Shown in pieces: positions 25,233 through 36,077 of a DNA stretch of 64,000 nucleotides. The DNA is taken from contig JAGEMR010000123.1 of the NCBI GenBank assembly GCA_021030915.1, forward strand, positions 22,399-86,398, given 5' to 3'. This DNA comes from Astrothelium macrocarpum (lineage: Eukaryota > Ascomycota > Dothideomycetes > Trypetheliales > Trypetheliaceae). Both the position numbers and the translations under genes were made by a program. The stretch's first letter is position 1, and each line of letters opens with the position of its first letter. The notes under the pieces were generated by a model. It was not told the DNA's origin. It worked only from the letters and a program-made list of their open reading frames with translations, and did not search any database.

Positions 25233-25999
25233 ATGGTATCTCTTAAATCAGCTTTACTTCTTGCCTGCTCCGCGGCTGGTGGCGTCTTGGGCCTTCCTTC
25301 TGCCCTGATCCCCCGCCAATCCATAACCTCAAGCACGACCGGCACAAACAATGGCTACTACTATTCTGTTTACATTGAAGACCCAAGCGGCGTGACATAC
25401 ACTAATGGAGCTGCTGGTGAATATAGCCTTACGTGGACAAGCGCTGCGGTTGATGTCGTCGCTGGAAAGGGATGGCAGACAGGAAGTGATCGGTAAGACA
25501 ATATCCTGATCAATGAAAGTCACAGTGGCCCATTTCCGCACTCAGTATACCGATTTGGTGGTCTGAAGTTTCTGAGACAGCTTTCTGATCCTACCACAGA
25601 ACCATCACCTATACCGCAGACTTCACGCCCAGCGGTGACAGTCTCCTAGCAGTCTACGGCTGGACCACAGATCCTCTGCATGAGTACTACATCATCGAGA
25701 CCTATGGTAGCTACAATCCTGGCAGCCAGGGTACTTTGGTGGGATCCTTCACCAGCGACGGATCGACTTATGACATTTACACAAACACCCGCACTGATGC
25801 ACCATCAATTGAGGGCACCCAAACCTTTGTTCAATTCCTATCCATTCGCACAGACAAGCGTACTAGCGGAACTGTGACGACCGCGAACCACTTCAACGAA
25901 TGGGCCAAGCTTGGCTTGACCTTGGGAACATTCAATTACCAGATTATGGCTATTGAGGGATATGAGAGCAGTGGAAGCGCTACTGTGACTGTGTCTTAA
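25233..25999 (+). CDS. Endo-1,4-beta-xylanase, glycoside hydrolase family 11
   Basis: Two exons (25233-25492, 25600-25999) around a 107-bp GT..AG intron give 219 residues, the usual GH11 length without a carbohydrate-binding module. Residues 1-19 form a signal peptide, followed by a short propeptide ending near the dibasic-like site LIPRQ. The beta-jelly-roll is complete: TYTNGAAGEYS, GKGW, LAVYGWTTDPL, the thumb PSIEGT, TTANHFNEWAKLG and the C-terminal EGYESSGSA. Catalytic residues are Glu115 (nucleophile, PLHEYY) and Glu206 (acid/base). It should cleave xylan backbones outside the cell. Unusual points are SVYIEDPSG where most members have SFWxDGG, FLSIR instead of YWSVR at a substrate-cleft tryptophan, and Asp before VVAGKGW, which in this family often goes with an acidic optimum. 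The family call is very secure. Confidence 0.96.
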
Positions 26000-26420
26000 A
26001 AGGTCAACTCTAGACCATTTGATGCTCAAAGCGATGGCCACTTATATTGTTTCATGTATATACTTAGAGATGCGTATTGTCCTCGAGTCCAGTGGAAACT
26101 GATGGGCCAAACAATGCATAAGTCACATTTGCACTTGCACTTTCTACAACTCTCCCCTAAAATAGGCGTGGCGCGACGTTCCGTATTCCTACATTATGTT
26201 TTTATTCCTCTCAGAGCTACCACATCAAAAATGAGAAAAGTCATACTTGATCAAAAATCGTTCAACTTTTTTCTATTCCTTAAAGGACTGCTACTAAGAT
26301 ACCGGAGGAATCCTAAATGAGCAGGGGAACTTTTCTATCCTTCAAATGACCACGTGTTTATATATGCCGTCCTCAATGTCACGATTCGGCAGAAACTTGA
26401 GTCTCCACAATACTAAGAAT
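26000..26420. other. Intergenic 3' region between two convergent genes
   Basis: About 420 bp between the xylanase stop and the stop of the CorA-like gene on the opposite strand. No gene or repeat is seen. Confidence 0.5.
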
Positions 26421-28655
26421 TTATGCCAAAATTCCATCATCAGGTCTCGTACTCTTCTCCTTCTCCTTCTTCAGCAGTGTAACTAATCGACTCGGTTTCG
26501 TGTCCGGTGAGTTTGACTCCCTATTCTCCTCTGTTCCCTTGGAGTCGCTTTTCTCCTGTTCACACTCATTCTCTTCTGTAATCACCGCACTCTTTCCACC
26601 AGTGCCCCACCGCCTGAGCCTCATTGCGATACCCTGCTGTGCAGACTGACTACGCGTTACTGGCATCCCCTGATTCTCCGCATTCTCATTCCCCCCATCT
26701 CCTTCTACATTTCCCTCTTCCACACTGACCTCGCGCACCCATATCTTCCCCCTCTTCCCGAGCCCCACTGTCCATGCTAAGAAGCCACCCACTTTCCTCA
26801 ACCCCAACGCCGTCTTCTCTCTCCACCACCGCATCCCCCTTGTCGTATTAAGACTCCCTATCAGGACGAAGAACGGAATACATACCGTCGCCGTCACAAC
26901 ACCAAACGTCCACAGGTGCAGCTCCGTCGGCATATTCGTCATGCCGAAAATGCTCGTCACAAACGTCAACGGCAAAAAGAAAATGCTCACCAGCGTGAGC
27001 AACTTAATATTATGTCCCTGCTGCACCGTAATCTCCGTCTGCTCCACGCTCTTCCTGCTCTCCAGCACGCTCGTTCCCGAAAACAGGTGGTCCCGCAGCG
27101 ACTTGATCTCCGCGCGACGCTCATTATTCTCATGGATCAGCGTGCGCAGATTCCCCATCTCCACGTCAAACTGCCTCTGCAACGCCGCCATCCGCTGCCT
27201 ATAAAACGCATTCCGCGGCGACGCGGCATCGAGCAACGGCCACAGCGTCTTGTGCGTCCCCTGGAACACGGCGTCCGGGAAGGCGGCCTCGTACGCGTCG
27301 ATCATGGCCTTGATGCTATCATTGATGATGCCGAGCGTCTGAAAGGCCCAGAAGTAGCGGCGCGAGTAGGTGAAGGCGCGGTCCTCGAAGAGCAGGGCGT
27401 CGCGGATGGCCGCGTTGAACATGAAGTCGAGCGGCGGCGTGACGAGGCGCGTGATGCGCCGGTCGATGTCGTCGAAGCGGCGCTGCGCGTCGCGATACTC
27501 GCCCAGCAGCGTCACCATGAACGCCTCGGCGCCGTTGACGTAGTTGCGGCTGCTCTCGTGCACGTCCGTGCTGGACTTCCAGTCCGGGAAGCACTGCACG
27601 TTGAGCACTTGCCACGGTGCCCATGGGTCGTACGCGTACCCGTAGCTGGTGTTTTTCTTCTCGCGTCGGCCGGAGTTGCGCACTTTGCGGATGGGCTTGC
27701 CGCCGAGGGCGAGGGCGACGATGGAGCTGCAGCGGGTGATGGGGATGTGGTGTCGAGCGCGGTCTTCTTGGCGTTCTGCGAGTTGCCATTTCATGGGTTG
27801 ACACTCGTCGCCGAGAACGGTAAAGTATTCGAAGCTGAAGACGAAAGAAGATTGTTGTCGGGGGTCGTCCGAGAAAGCGCGGTGAACATGTGCGGATGAG
27901 GATTCGGCTTGTACTAGGTATTTGAAGAGTTCGTCGACATCGAAATGTTGACACATGGTCAGGTGAACTGCACCGAAGAGGATGGGTGAGAGCTCGCGTA
28001 AGACAGTGATTCTACCAACAGCCACGCGCTGCTTGGATGGATTGTTGATGTCTTTGAGGGCATGCCAGATTGCAGTCGCTTTGCTAGTGACCGATTCGAC
28101 GTTTGAGACATCGACTGGGAGAGGTGAGCCATCTGTGCCTATGTCAAAAACTTGATATCCGCTGAAGTGACTCCTGTCTTCCACTGGTCCCGGATCTGTT
28201 GGAAATAGCCAAGGCTGTTGTAATCGAACCGGATTGTTGACGACTGTCTCCAAGATTCTTTTGCTATAATAATCCCATCCATAATTTCGTAGATGTTCCC
28301 GCAGCTGCTCGTGATCATGGGTCTGTGGTTCTAACGACTCTTGAACAAAATAGCTCTCATCGTGTTCCTGATCAGATTCTTCACCTGTCCCTCTTGAGGC
28401 AGAAGATGTCTGTATTGTGAATTGTGCGACAGATTGTTTGCGAGTGTTCGCTGTGGTTCCTGAAACCATGCGGGAGATGGGTGGGCTGCGCGATTCGGGG
28501 GATTCCACATAATCTGGAGAGGCTGGAATTCCGGGTGCTACAGCAGCAAGGTTCTTGGCAAGAAGTTCATGGACTTTTGTAAAAGTATCGACATAAGCGT
28601 CTCGTTGAGCGTCCAATTGTCTGAGGAGATCCTCTGCTTTTGCACCACTGTCCAT
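26421..28655 (-). CDS. CorA-like metal-ion transporter family protein
   Basis: One open frame of 744 residues without introns. The N-terminal two thirds is soluble and probably cytosolic, with a Ser-rich acidic region. The CorA-type helical funnel part ends in a long helix (about residues 520-580, with an ENNERRAEIKSLRDHL segment). Two membrane helices follow: LLTLVSIFFLPLTFVTSIFG and LWTFGVVTATVCIPFFVLIG. The loop right after the first helix reads GMTNMP, where classical magnesium channels have GMN. This variant is common in the large fungal group of CorA-like proteins, whose ions are mostly unknown. The C-terminal tail is basic and Ser/Glu-rich. The central segment, at about 27.2-27.8 kb, is clearly more GC-rich than its surroundings. 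The family call is good; magnesium transport is not proven. Confidence 0.85.
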   Translation of the reverse strand: MDSGAKAEDLLRQLDAQRDAYVDTFTKVHELLAKNLAAVAPGIPASPDYVESPESRSPPISRMVSGTTANTRKQSVAQFTIQTSSASRGTGEESDQEHDESYFVQESLEPQTHDHEQLREHLRNYGWDYYSKRILETVVNNPVRLQQPWLFPTDPGPVEDRSHFSGYQVFDIGTDGSPLPVDVSNVESVTSKATAIWHALKDINNPSKQRVAVGRITVLRELSPILFGAVHLTMCQHFDVDELFKYLVQAESSSAHVHRAFSDDPRQQSSFVFSFEYFTVLGDECQPMKWQLAERQEDRARHHIPITRCSSIVALALGGKPIRKVRNSGRREKKNTSYGYAYDPWAPWQVLNVQCFPDWKSSTDVHESSRNYVNGAEAFMVTLLGEYRDAQRRFDDIDRRITRLVTPPLDFMFNAAIRDALLFEDRAFTYSRRYFWAFQTLGIINDSIKAMIDAYEAAFPDAVFQGTHKTLWPLLDAASPRNAFYRQRMAALQRQFDVEMGNLRTLIHENNERRAEIKSLRDHLFSGTSVLESRKSVEQTEITVQQGHNIKLLTLVSIFFLPLTFVTSIFGMTNMPTELHLWTFGVVTATVCIPFFVLIGSLNTTRGMRWWREKTALGLRKVGGFLAWTVGLGKRGKIWVREVSVEEGNVEGDGGNENAENQGMPVTRSQSAQQGIAMRLRRWGTGGKSAVITEENECEQEKSDSKGTEENRESNSPDTKPSRLVTLLKKEKEKSTRPDDGILA

Positions 28656-29332
28656 CGCAGCAGTGTTGTTGAAGAAGACTCCATTGAGTCAAATGAAACA
28701 TACTTAACGAAGAGACCCACCTTGAGGAGATTCACGTTACATTTCCATCAGGCTGAAAGTCATGACAACAGCCTCACTCCACAATTGTGGGGTCATCCGA
28801 TACAGCGGCTGGTAGACCTTCGTCGCTCGTCTGAAAAGCCCATTGCAATTCGTCTTCCCCTGATTGCCTGTGAGTCGCAATATTGTTCGCTACATCGGTC
28901 GATGAATGACAATGTAGTGGTATTCGTTGGTTTGATGTATAGATTCTTCCATTTCTTGAGCTGAAACGTGCCCCGACCCCATATCACGATTGAATCGCTA
29001 CCAGCACGGTAAACTTTTAATTATCACTGCAAGCCCAATTCCTCAATTGATGAAAGAGCAGCAGTACTTGTATAATGCATTGGCCGTGCTACGGTACTAT
29101 ATCAACGCGTAGCCCGCATAAGTGTCTGAAGTCTATGAACAGCTTCTGTATGATTAGCACAAGCCCCGAATGAAGATTACAAATCTCCTGTCTTGTATTA
29201 AACACGGCTCACGTGCATGTGGTTACGCATAGATCTGAGACAAGGAAAATGCGATTGGTAGCATTTTATCTACAAACTACTTAGCCCCACCTTGCCACCA
29301 TGGAAATCTAAATTGTACAAAACATGGAACAA
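28656..29332. other. Intergenic region between the CorA-like gene and ATP3
   Basis: About 680 bp. It should hold the promoter of the CorA-like gene and the 3' end of ATP3. Nothing else is seen. Confidence 0.5.
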
Positions 29333-30441
29333 CTACTCTTCGGAGGCGGCGGCACCAGTAATGATTTCCACCAATTCACCAGTAATGACGGCTTGTCGAG
29401 TACGATTGAAGAGAATCTGGAATTTGTTGATCATCTCTCCGGCATTCTTCGAGGCATTCTAATTTCCATTAGCGCTGAATGAATTCTCATAGAGAATGAG
29501 CTAATCAAGAACTTACGTCCATGGCATTTCGTCGAGCAGAGATTTCACAAGCATGACCTTCCACAAGCGCCCAGAAGATAGTGTTGGCCAGTGCATACTC
29601 GGTCAAATTCTTGAGAACCTCGTCGTCGATTTCAAAAGCAGCGAAGTTGGCTGGGAAGACGAATTAGTAATGCTGACAGATGAAACAGAAAATTTCGCTA
29701 CACGTACGCGACTGAGCGATCGCTTCCTCGGAGAAAGCATCAATGGTGGAGGCCTCGTAGCTCGTTGCATTGATGAATTTGTTGTACATGACCTTGACAG
29801 ACGAATAGTCAGTCGGAAGGAGCGAGATCTGGTCTGCAATGGCTTGAGCATCGGCAAAGGTCGGAATGTCCTTGCCCACACCGGCAAAACTCAAGACGAT
29901 ATTTTTGCTGTTGCTCCTCGATAGCTGTCCCTTGCATTTTTCACCCAAGATGACGACATCAGTGTTTGGCTGATCGACCAGCAATCTTCGAACAGTCCGC
30001 GTGAGACCGGAGTGAATACCACCGCAAAGACCTTTGTCGGAGCTACAGATGATCAGCAATTGTTTCTTGTCTTCGCCTTCGGTCGGCTTCGTTTCGGCTT
30101 CGTCAAAGACGGTATTGGAGGTTTGGCCGTAGGAGCGCGATTCACTCATAGCACGTTGGGCACGGGTGAGTTTGGTGGAGGCGACGATTTTCATGGTTTT
30201 CGTAATCTTCTCAATGTTGCGAATGGATTTGAGACGGCCTTCGATTTCTCGAAGAGTGGCATAGTTTGCGGCATTGGCGATAGGGAGAGTGACAGGGCTA
30301 ATGAGAGATTCATCATTAGTATGCGAGATCGATTGGTTTCTCATGCATAACCATAGCTTTCTGAGTTCATCGAGAAGCATACCGGGCGGATGAGGCGGCA
30401 CAGGCTCTAAAGGCCGGCCTAGCAGCTCGGGACAGCATCAT
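29333..30441 (-). CDS. ATP3: Mitochondrial F1F0 ATP synthase gamma subunit
   Basis: Four exons on the minus strand (30441-30383, 30297-29708, 29650-29517, 29458-29333) with introns of 85, 57 and 58 bp give 302 residues. The first intron joins the presequence MMLSRAARPAFRA to PVTLPIANAANYATLREIEG. The N-terminus is a basic, Ser/Ala-rich mitochondrial targeting sequence. The mature part has the family hallmarks RLKSIRNIEKITKTMKIVAS, ICSSDKGLCGGIHS and the C-terminal helix NKFQILFNRTRQAVITGELV. The protein forms the central rotor stalk that couples the membrane c-ring to the alpha/beta hexamer. It is transcribed divergently from TOP1. Highly conserved, single-copy housekeeping gene. Confidence 0.96.
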
Positions 30442-30970
30442 GATGGTCACCAGAGGAGGAAGAAGGCGAAGAGTGGAGTGACCGGTGCCCCGATGATAGC
30501 AATTGAGACACCAGCAAGCTTTGGATGAGAGCAGACCTGCTCTCGTCGGGCGGATACGAGGTGTCGTTGTTTGGCGGAAGCTCAGTCGGCGCTAGTATCG
30601 TTTGTAGTGTAGCGTGTCACGAGACCAGCAGCCAATCAGGGGCGGAGAGTGGGTTGAGTGCGGTGTGTGCATCGCTCTCTTATTCAGAAGCAATTGTGTC
30701 TCGCCCACCCCCCGATTCTCATTCTCCATTGTCCACTTGGCTGCTTGCTATTGACCCTCTTTCTCCACCTCCAGCCACGCCCATCTACGCTCCTTGCAAC
30801 CACATTTTGCTTTCACCTTCGCAAACACGCGCTTCCTCCCTCGATATCTCCGTTTATGCCGAATCCAACCGAATGCTAACCTTTCTTTTGCTGCCTCAAA
30901 TCGTGTGCACACGCCAAGTTACTCGGTGAATGTGTCTCGCTTCGTCGAGTCTCACTTCAAAATCATCAAC
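30442..30970. promoter_or_regulatory. Divergent promoter region between ATP3 and TOP1
   Basis: Only 529 bp separate the two ATG codons, so both promoters and 5' leaders must lie here. The TOP1-proximal half (30690-30900) is CT-rich on the plus strand, as expected for its leader. Confidence 0.6.
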
Positions 30971-33900
30971 ATGTCTTCATCAGACGACGATACGCCCTTA
31001 GTAAAGGGCAGGCAGGTCAATGGTGGTAAGGTTTCCCTTAGTTTGGTTGACATTTACTAGCGCCTCTGTCCGTTCTAGCCCGCTTTCACGCGTCTTGAGC
31101 TAGCCACTCTTCGAGAATCTCACTTCCGCCCTGAATTTTCCTTTCCCTCCAACTGCTTTTCCCACTTCACCTCACTTCAGCTGTTGCTGTGTGCCTCACC
31201 ATTCATACTAACATCTCTCTCTCAGTCTCCTCCAAGTCACCAGACGTCATTCCCAAGAGCCTCGACAGGGAAATGGATAAGATCGGACCCAAATCAAATG
31301 GTCATGTTGAGCCTGGCATATCTGTGGCCAACGGGCCTGTGGAAGAAATGGATGTGGATGTGGATGCGCCAGAGACCAATGGTGTCAACGGATCTGCAAC
31401 AAGCAAGCGCAAGTCAAGGAGCAGCATCGTCTCCAAGAGCTACAAAGAAGCCTCAGATTCCGAGGACGATGAAAAGCCTTTGGTGTGTCAATCCCCACCT
31501 CACGACAATTCATACCTCTTCGTTCGCTAACTCTTCAATAGAGTAAGCGAAGGAAGACCGCGCCTCAGGACGTAGACTCAGATGACGAACCTCTCGTCAA
31601 GAAGGCCATAGCCAAACCTCCTAAAGCAACTGCTGCTCAAATTGGCGAGGAAGAGGATTCAGACGTTCCTCTCGGGAAAAAGCTTGTCCAAGAGAAGGCT
31701 AAGATCGAGAAGGCCGCAGAGACAGAGGCCAAGGCAATTCGATCTGATGCTAATAAGAGGAAGAGGGCTAAATCAGCTGCAGATGAAAGCGATGATGATG
31801 AGAAGCCTCTTGCAAAGAAGAAGTCTACATCAGCCAAATCTACGCCTGCCAAACCTACGCCTCCAAGGTCCAAAGCAAAGAAGGACAGCGTCAAGAAAGA
31901 AGAGTCAGATGACGACGTGCCCCTGAGGAAGAAAATCAAGGCACCAGCTGTCCCATCTGAAAAGAAGGGAAAAGGAAAGAAAGCCGTCAAGGAGGAAGAG
32001 CCAGAGCAAGTTGAGGCTGACGATGAGGAAGATGAAGAGGGTAACTGGTGGAATGATCCTATGTCAAATGACAACACCATCAAATGGAACACTCTCGAGC
32101 ATAATGGAGTTGTCTTTCCACCACCGTACGAACCCCTACCCAAACGCATAAAAATGAAGTATGACGGTGTGCCTGTTTCGCTGGAGCCCGAGGCCGAGGA
32201 AGTTGCTACTTTCTTTGGCAGCATGCTTAACTCAACTCACAACGTTGAAAACCCAACATTTCAGAAGAACTTTTTTGCCGATTTTCAAGAGGTGCTTAAG
32301 CAGAATGGCAAGGGCGGTAGGGATAGGGACGGGAATCTCGTCAAGATTGAGAAGTTTGAAAAATGCGATTTTAAGCCCATCTTCGAGTGGTTTGATGCCG
32401 AGCGTGAGAAGAAGAAGTCCCTATCAGCGGCAGAGAAGAAGGCAATCAAAGCCGAAAAGGACGAAAAAGAGGCCCCTTATACATACTGTCTATGGAATGG
32501 GAAGAAACAAAAAGTTGGCAACTTCAGAGTTGAACCCCCAAGTCTTTTCCGTGGTCGTGGAGAACATCCAAAGACTGGCAAAGTCAAGAAGCGAGTTCTA
32601 CCCGAGCAAATCACTATCAATATTGGGGAGGAAGCAACTGTACCAGCTCCTCCAGAAGGTCACCAATGGAAGGAAGTTAGGCATGACAAGACAGGCACTT
32701 GGCTTGCTATGTGGCAGGAAAATATCAATGGAGCCTACAAGTACGTCATGCTGGCTGCTAATTCCGACGTAAAAGGTCAGGCCGATCACAAGAAGTTTGA
32801 AAAGGCTCGCGAACTCAAGAAGCATATCGATCGTATTCGAAAAGACTACACTCGTGATTTGAAGTCTGAGGTTATGGCCGATCGTCAGCGCGCTACCGCA
32901 GTGTACCTTATAGACCAGTTCGCCCTTCGTGCTGGAAATGAGAAGAGCGAAGATGAAGCAGACACTGTCGGTTGTTGCTCCCTCAAATACGAGCATGTCA
33001 CATTGGCTCCACCGAACAAAGTCATTTTCGACTTTTTGGGTAAAGACAGTATCCGCTTTTACGACGAAGTGACAGTTGATCCACAAGTCTTCAAAAACCT
33101 CAAGATTTTCAAAAAATCCCCCAAGCAGGAAGGTGACGAGATCTTCGATCGACTCACTACATCTTCTTTAAACAAGCATCTTGGAAGTTACATGCAAGGT
33201 CTTACTGCCAAAGTTTTCCGTACTTACAATGCGTCCTGGACAATGGCGAGACTGCTGAAGGAGATGACAGAGAATGGTCGTACGGTTCCAGAGAAGGTCA
33301 AGGACTATAACGATGCCAACCGAAAGGTTGCAATCCTTTGTAACCACAAGCGCACTGTAACTGCTTCACACGCAGGACAGATGGAGAAAATGCAAGATAG
33401 GGTAAGACCGTGTCTCACACAATACACGCACTTCCCTTCAAGGTTCTAACATTTTCGGTTCAGATCAATGGACTCCGCTTTCAACAGTGGCGCATCAAAC
33501 AGATGATGCTCGATGTCGACCCCAAAGAAAAGAAGAAACGTGGCGCCGAGTTCTTCGAGCTTCCTGAGGACCTCGCTGTCGACGATTGGGTTAAAAACCA
33601 CTACGCCGCTCTCGTAGAAGAGCAGCGGCAGAAGATCACAAAGAAATTCGAAAAGGACAACGAGAAGCATAAAGCTAATGGGGAAAAGGAAATGAAGAAG
33701 AAAGAACTGGATGAACGTCTCGAGGTGGCGGATGAGATGGATAAGAAATTCAAGAAAGAGCTCAAGACTAGGAAGGTGGAGGCTGAAGGCAAAGGACCCT
33801 CAGTTGAGAAGTTTGATGCTCAACTCGAGAAATTGGATGAACGCATTCGGAATATGAGTACGCAGGCGGAGGACAAGGAGTCGAATAAGGAGGTCGCATT

Positions 33901-34115
33901 AGGCACCTCGAAGATTGTAAGCCCTCTTTCACAGTCTTGCATTTCCTTCTGTCTCAGTGCTCATCAATGCCATTTGACAGAACTACATCGATCCCCGTCT
34001 CACAGTCGTCTTCTCCAAGAAGTTTAGCGTCCCCATCGAACGCTTCTTTTCCAAGACGCTGCGCGACAAGTTCAAATGGGCCATCGAAAGCGTAGATGAA
34101 GATTGGGATTTTTGA
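30971..34115 (+). CDS. TOP1: DNA topoisomerase I (type IB, eukaryotic)
   Basis: Five exons (30971-31025, 31226-31482, 31542-33401, 33464-33916, 33981-34115) with introns of 200, 59, 62 and 64 bp give 919 residues. The N-terminal 300 residues are a charged, lysine- and acid-rich nuclear region with repeated SDDExPL(V/A)KK segments. The core starts at NWWNDPMSNDNTIKWNTLEH and runs through the conserved DNA-clamp. The charged linker (about residues 780-860) contains KKFEKDNEKHKANGEKEMKK. The catalytic tyrosine is in TSKINYIDPRL, split by the last intron, and the protein ends in IERFFSKTLRDKFKWAIES. It relaxes supercoils ahead of replication and transcription forks. The 200-bp first intron after 18 codons has a perfect TACTAAC branch site. 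Confidence 0.96.
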
Positions 34116-36077
34116 TCTGACCATAGAGAAAGTTGGAGGCTAGCTAGACGTTTTGGTAGCAGCAAACATCTCACAAGAAGAGGCCCAGCCGTAAGGGCGA
34201 TGGACAGCAGTGCTGCTGAATGATCTTGCTTCGAGCGCGTGCGTGATGCACAGGAGCTCAGACGTGGCTTTTGCTTACCTTTAGCTTGCTAATCAATTAC
34301 AAGATATTGTTCATATTGAATCAAGATGCTCGGGCGACACCGCGTCGCCGAGCTACAATGATGTTGATGGTGGTGATTGCTGCTAGTTTGATACAAGGAG
34401 TGATTACGATTACCCATGTCATCAATATCCATCAAGTCTGTGTGTACCTGCCCGGCCGAGTTTAATCGGGGAGTACCCTCGATACGATTAGCTGCTTCTA
34501 TTAACGGGACATGAATCACGATAACTCTTTCGACATGAAAGTGCTTCGGCTAGGAGCTGAGAAGGAAGAGAGGAGGGGGTTGTACGAGGTCGACATCGAC
34601 CTCGTACAGTTCTCCTCCTCTTGGAAGCTGAAGGTTAGGGAAAATGGAGAGCGTTGATTCTCCGATTGAACTCTGAAGTAACTTGCAGCATTGGTAGTTT
34701 TGTTAACAAATTGAGTAAGAAAGTGCCAAGTTGACAAGTAACGAAGCAGTGGGGAAAGTTCAAGGGTAAATAGAGGCGACGAACATTTCATAAGGACGAT
34801 CAGGATGACTCGAGCCAGATCTGATGGTGTGGAGCGAACACCCGGGCTCATAACTTGTTGAAGTTGAGAAGGAAAGTCATGAAGAGAAATAAATTTAAAT
34901 CTAAGACAAGTAAAATTGCGGCGCACCTCTGATTCGTCCCACTTACCGATCCCCAACAACTGATTCCTTGGATTATTCACATTTGGAGAAAAAAAAAGAG
35001 ATAGCAATGAGTCTTACTATGCTTTTATCTCAAACGTAAGATGGGCGTGAATGCTGACAGTATACGACTCTTGGAACAGAGCGCCACAATTACTAGCGCG
35101 ACGCGTGGCTTCTGTAGTACCTCAACTTATCGTGGGTTAGGACAATGATAACTTTGCGACTATGCAAATCGCAACTCATCAGACAACGCTAAGGGATAGT
35201 GATCCTCACAACATACCGCTGCGACTCCGAAGTGTAATGTAACCTCTGCCAATTTTCTCCCCAGACACATAGCTAATGGGGCCGATGCTAGAATCATAAC
35301 AACTCCCAACGTCCAGCATCCATGATGTTCACACCCGCAGGCATGAAAGCTCCACTCGGGAACGACGAACGAATGGCAGCGGCAGCATATCAACAGATTT
35401 CCTATACATTTTCAGCCACTTGACACCATAGACGACCGGGGCGATTGGGCCTTCTTGGCTTCCTTCAAAGAACACTTGACCTAGAAATCCCGAGATCGTG
35501 CCCTCTAATGCATGAATACTTGATGAGATAGTGCAATCCATAGCGCAGACTCCGACACATCGAGACCGATGTAGCCGCAACCCCGCCCACATGTTCAGCG
35601 GCACGGCACGGCTATAATCCCAATAGATATCTCTTCGTTCTTGTTTCTGACTAGCTCTCACTGATCCAATGAACATTGATGAAGGCCGGCAAAAGATTAT
35701 TGTGCACGACAGTCTAGAGCCGCATGGTCAATATGGCTTCTGCAGTCAGCGTCTCTGCATCTGCGCCATGGTGTAAGAGAAAAAGAGAACGAGTCAGGCC
35801 TCTTTGGTAGAAGTTAAAGATGGCGTTGAAGTTGATGATCCGAACTTATGAGAAATATGTCGTAAGAGTCAAGTCTAGTTGCGGCACCAGCACAAGTGCT
35901 TCTATTCACTTGGCATTCACTTGGTATGTACTCGATACCAATACGGTAACCACAACTACAGTTCCTAGGATCTTTAGAGGGAGCTTCTGACTCGATAAGT
36001 GGGCTTGAAGCTCTGTTCGATGGCCAAGAACCTACCTCGAGGCTGCAACTAAACTGCACGATTGAACTGGATTCCTA
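34116..36077. other. Intergenic region with a perfect inverted repeat
   Basis: About 2 kb without a recognisable gene. Minus-strand frames at 34516-35007 and 35160-35676 have no family match that I can see. It includes the palindrome listed separately. Confidence 0.45.
34581..34608. repeat. Perfect inverted repeat, 13-bp arms, 2-nt spacer
   Basis: The arm TGTACGAGGTCGA is followed after CA by its exact reverse complement. It lies about 470 bp past the TOP1 stop, outside any gene I can call. Confidence 0.85.

Noticed and set aside
26916..27899. A 327-codon plus-strand frame opposite the CorA-like gene
   Set aside because: Arg/His/Ala-rich shadow caused by the GC-rich third positions of the real gene on the other strand.
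31637..32224. A Ser/Phe-rich minus-strand frame opposite TOP1
   Set aside because: It is the reverse reading of the Lys/Glu-rich N-terminal region of topoisomerase I.
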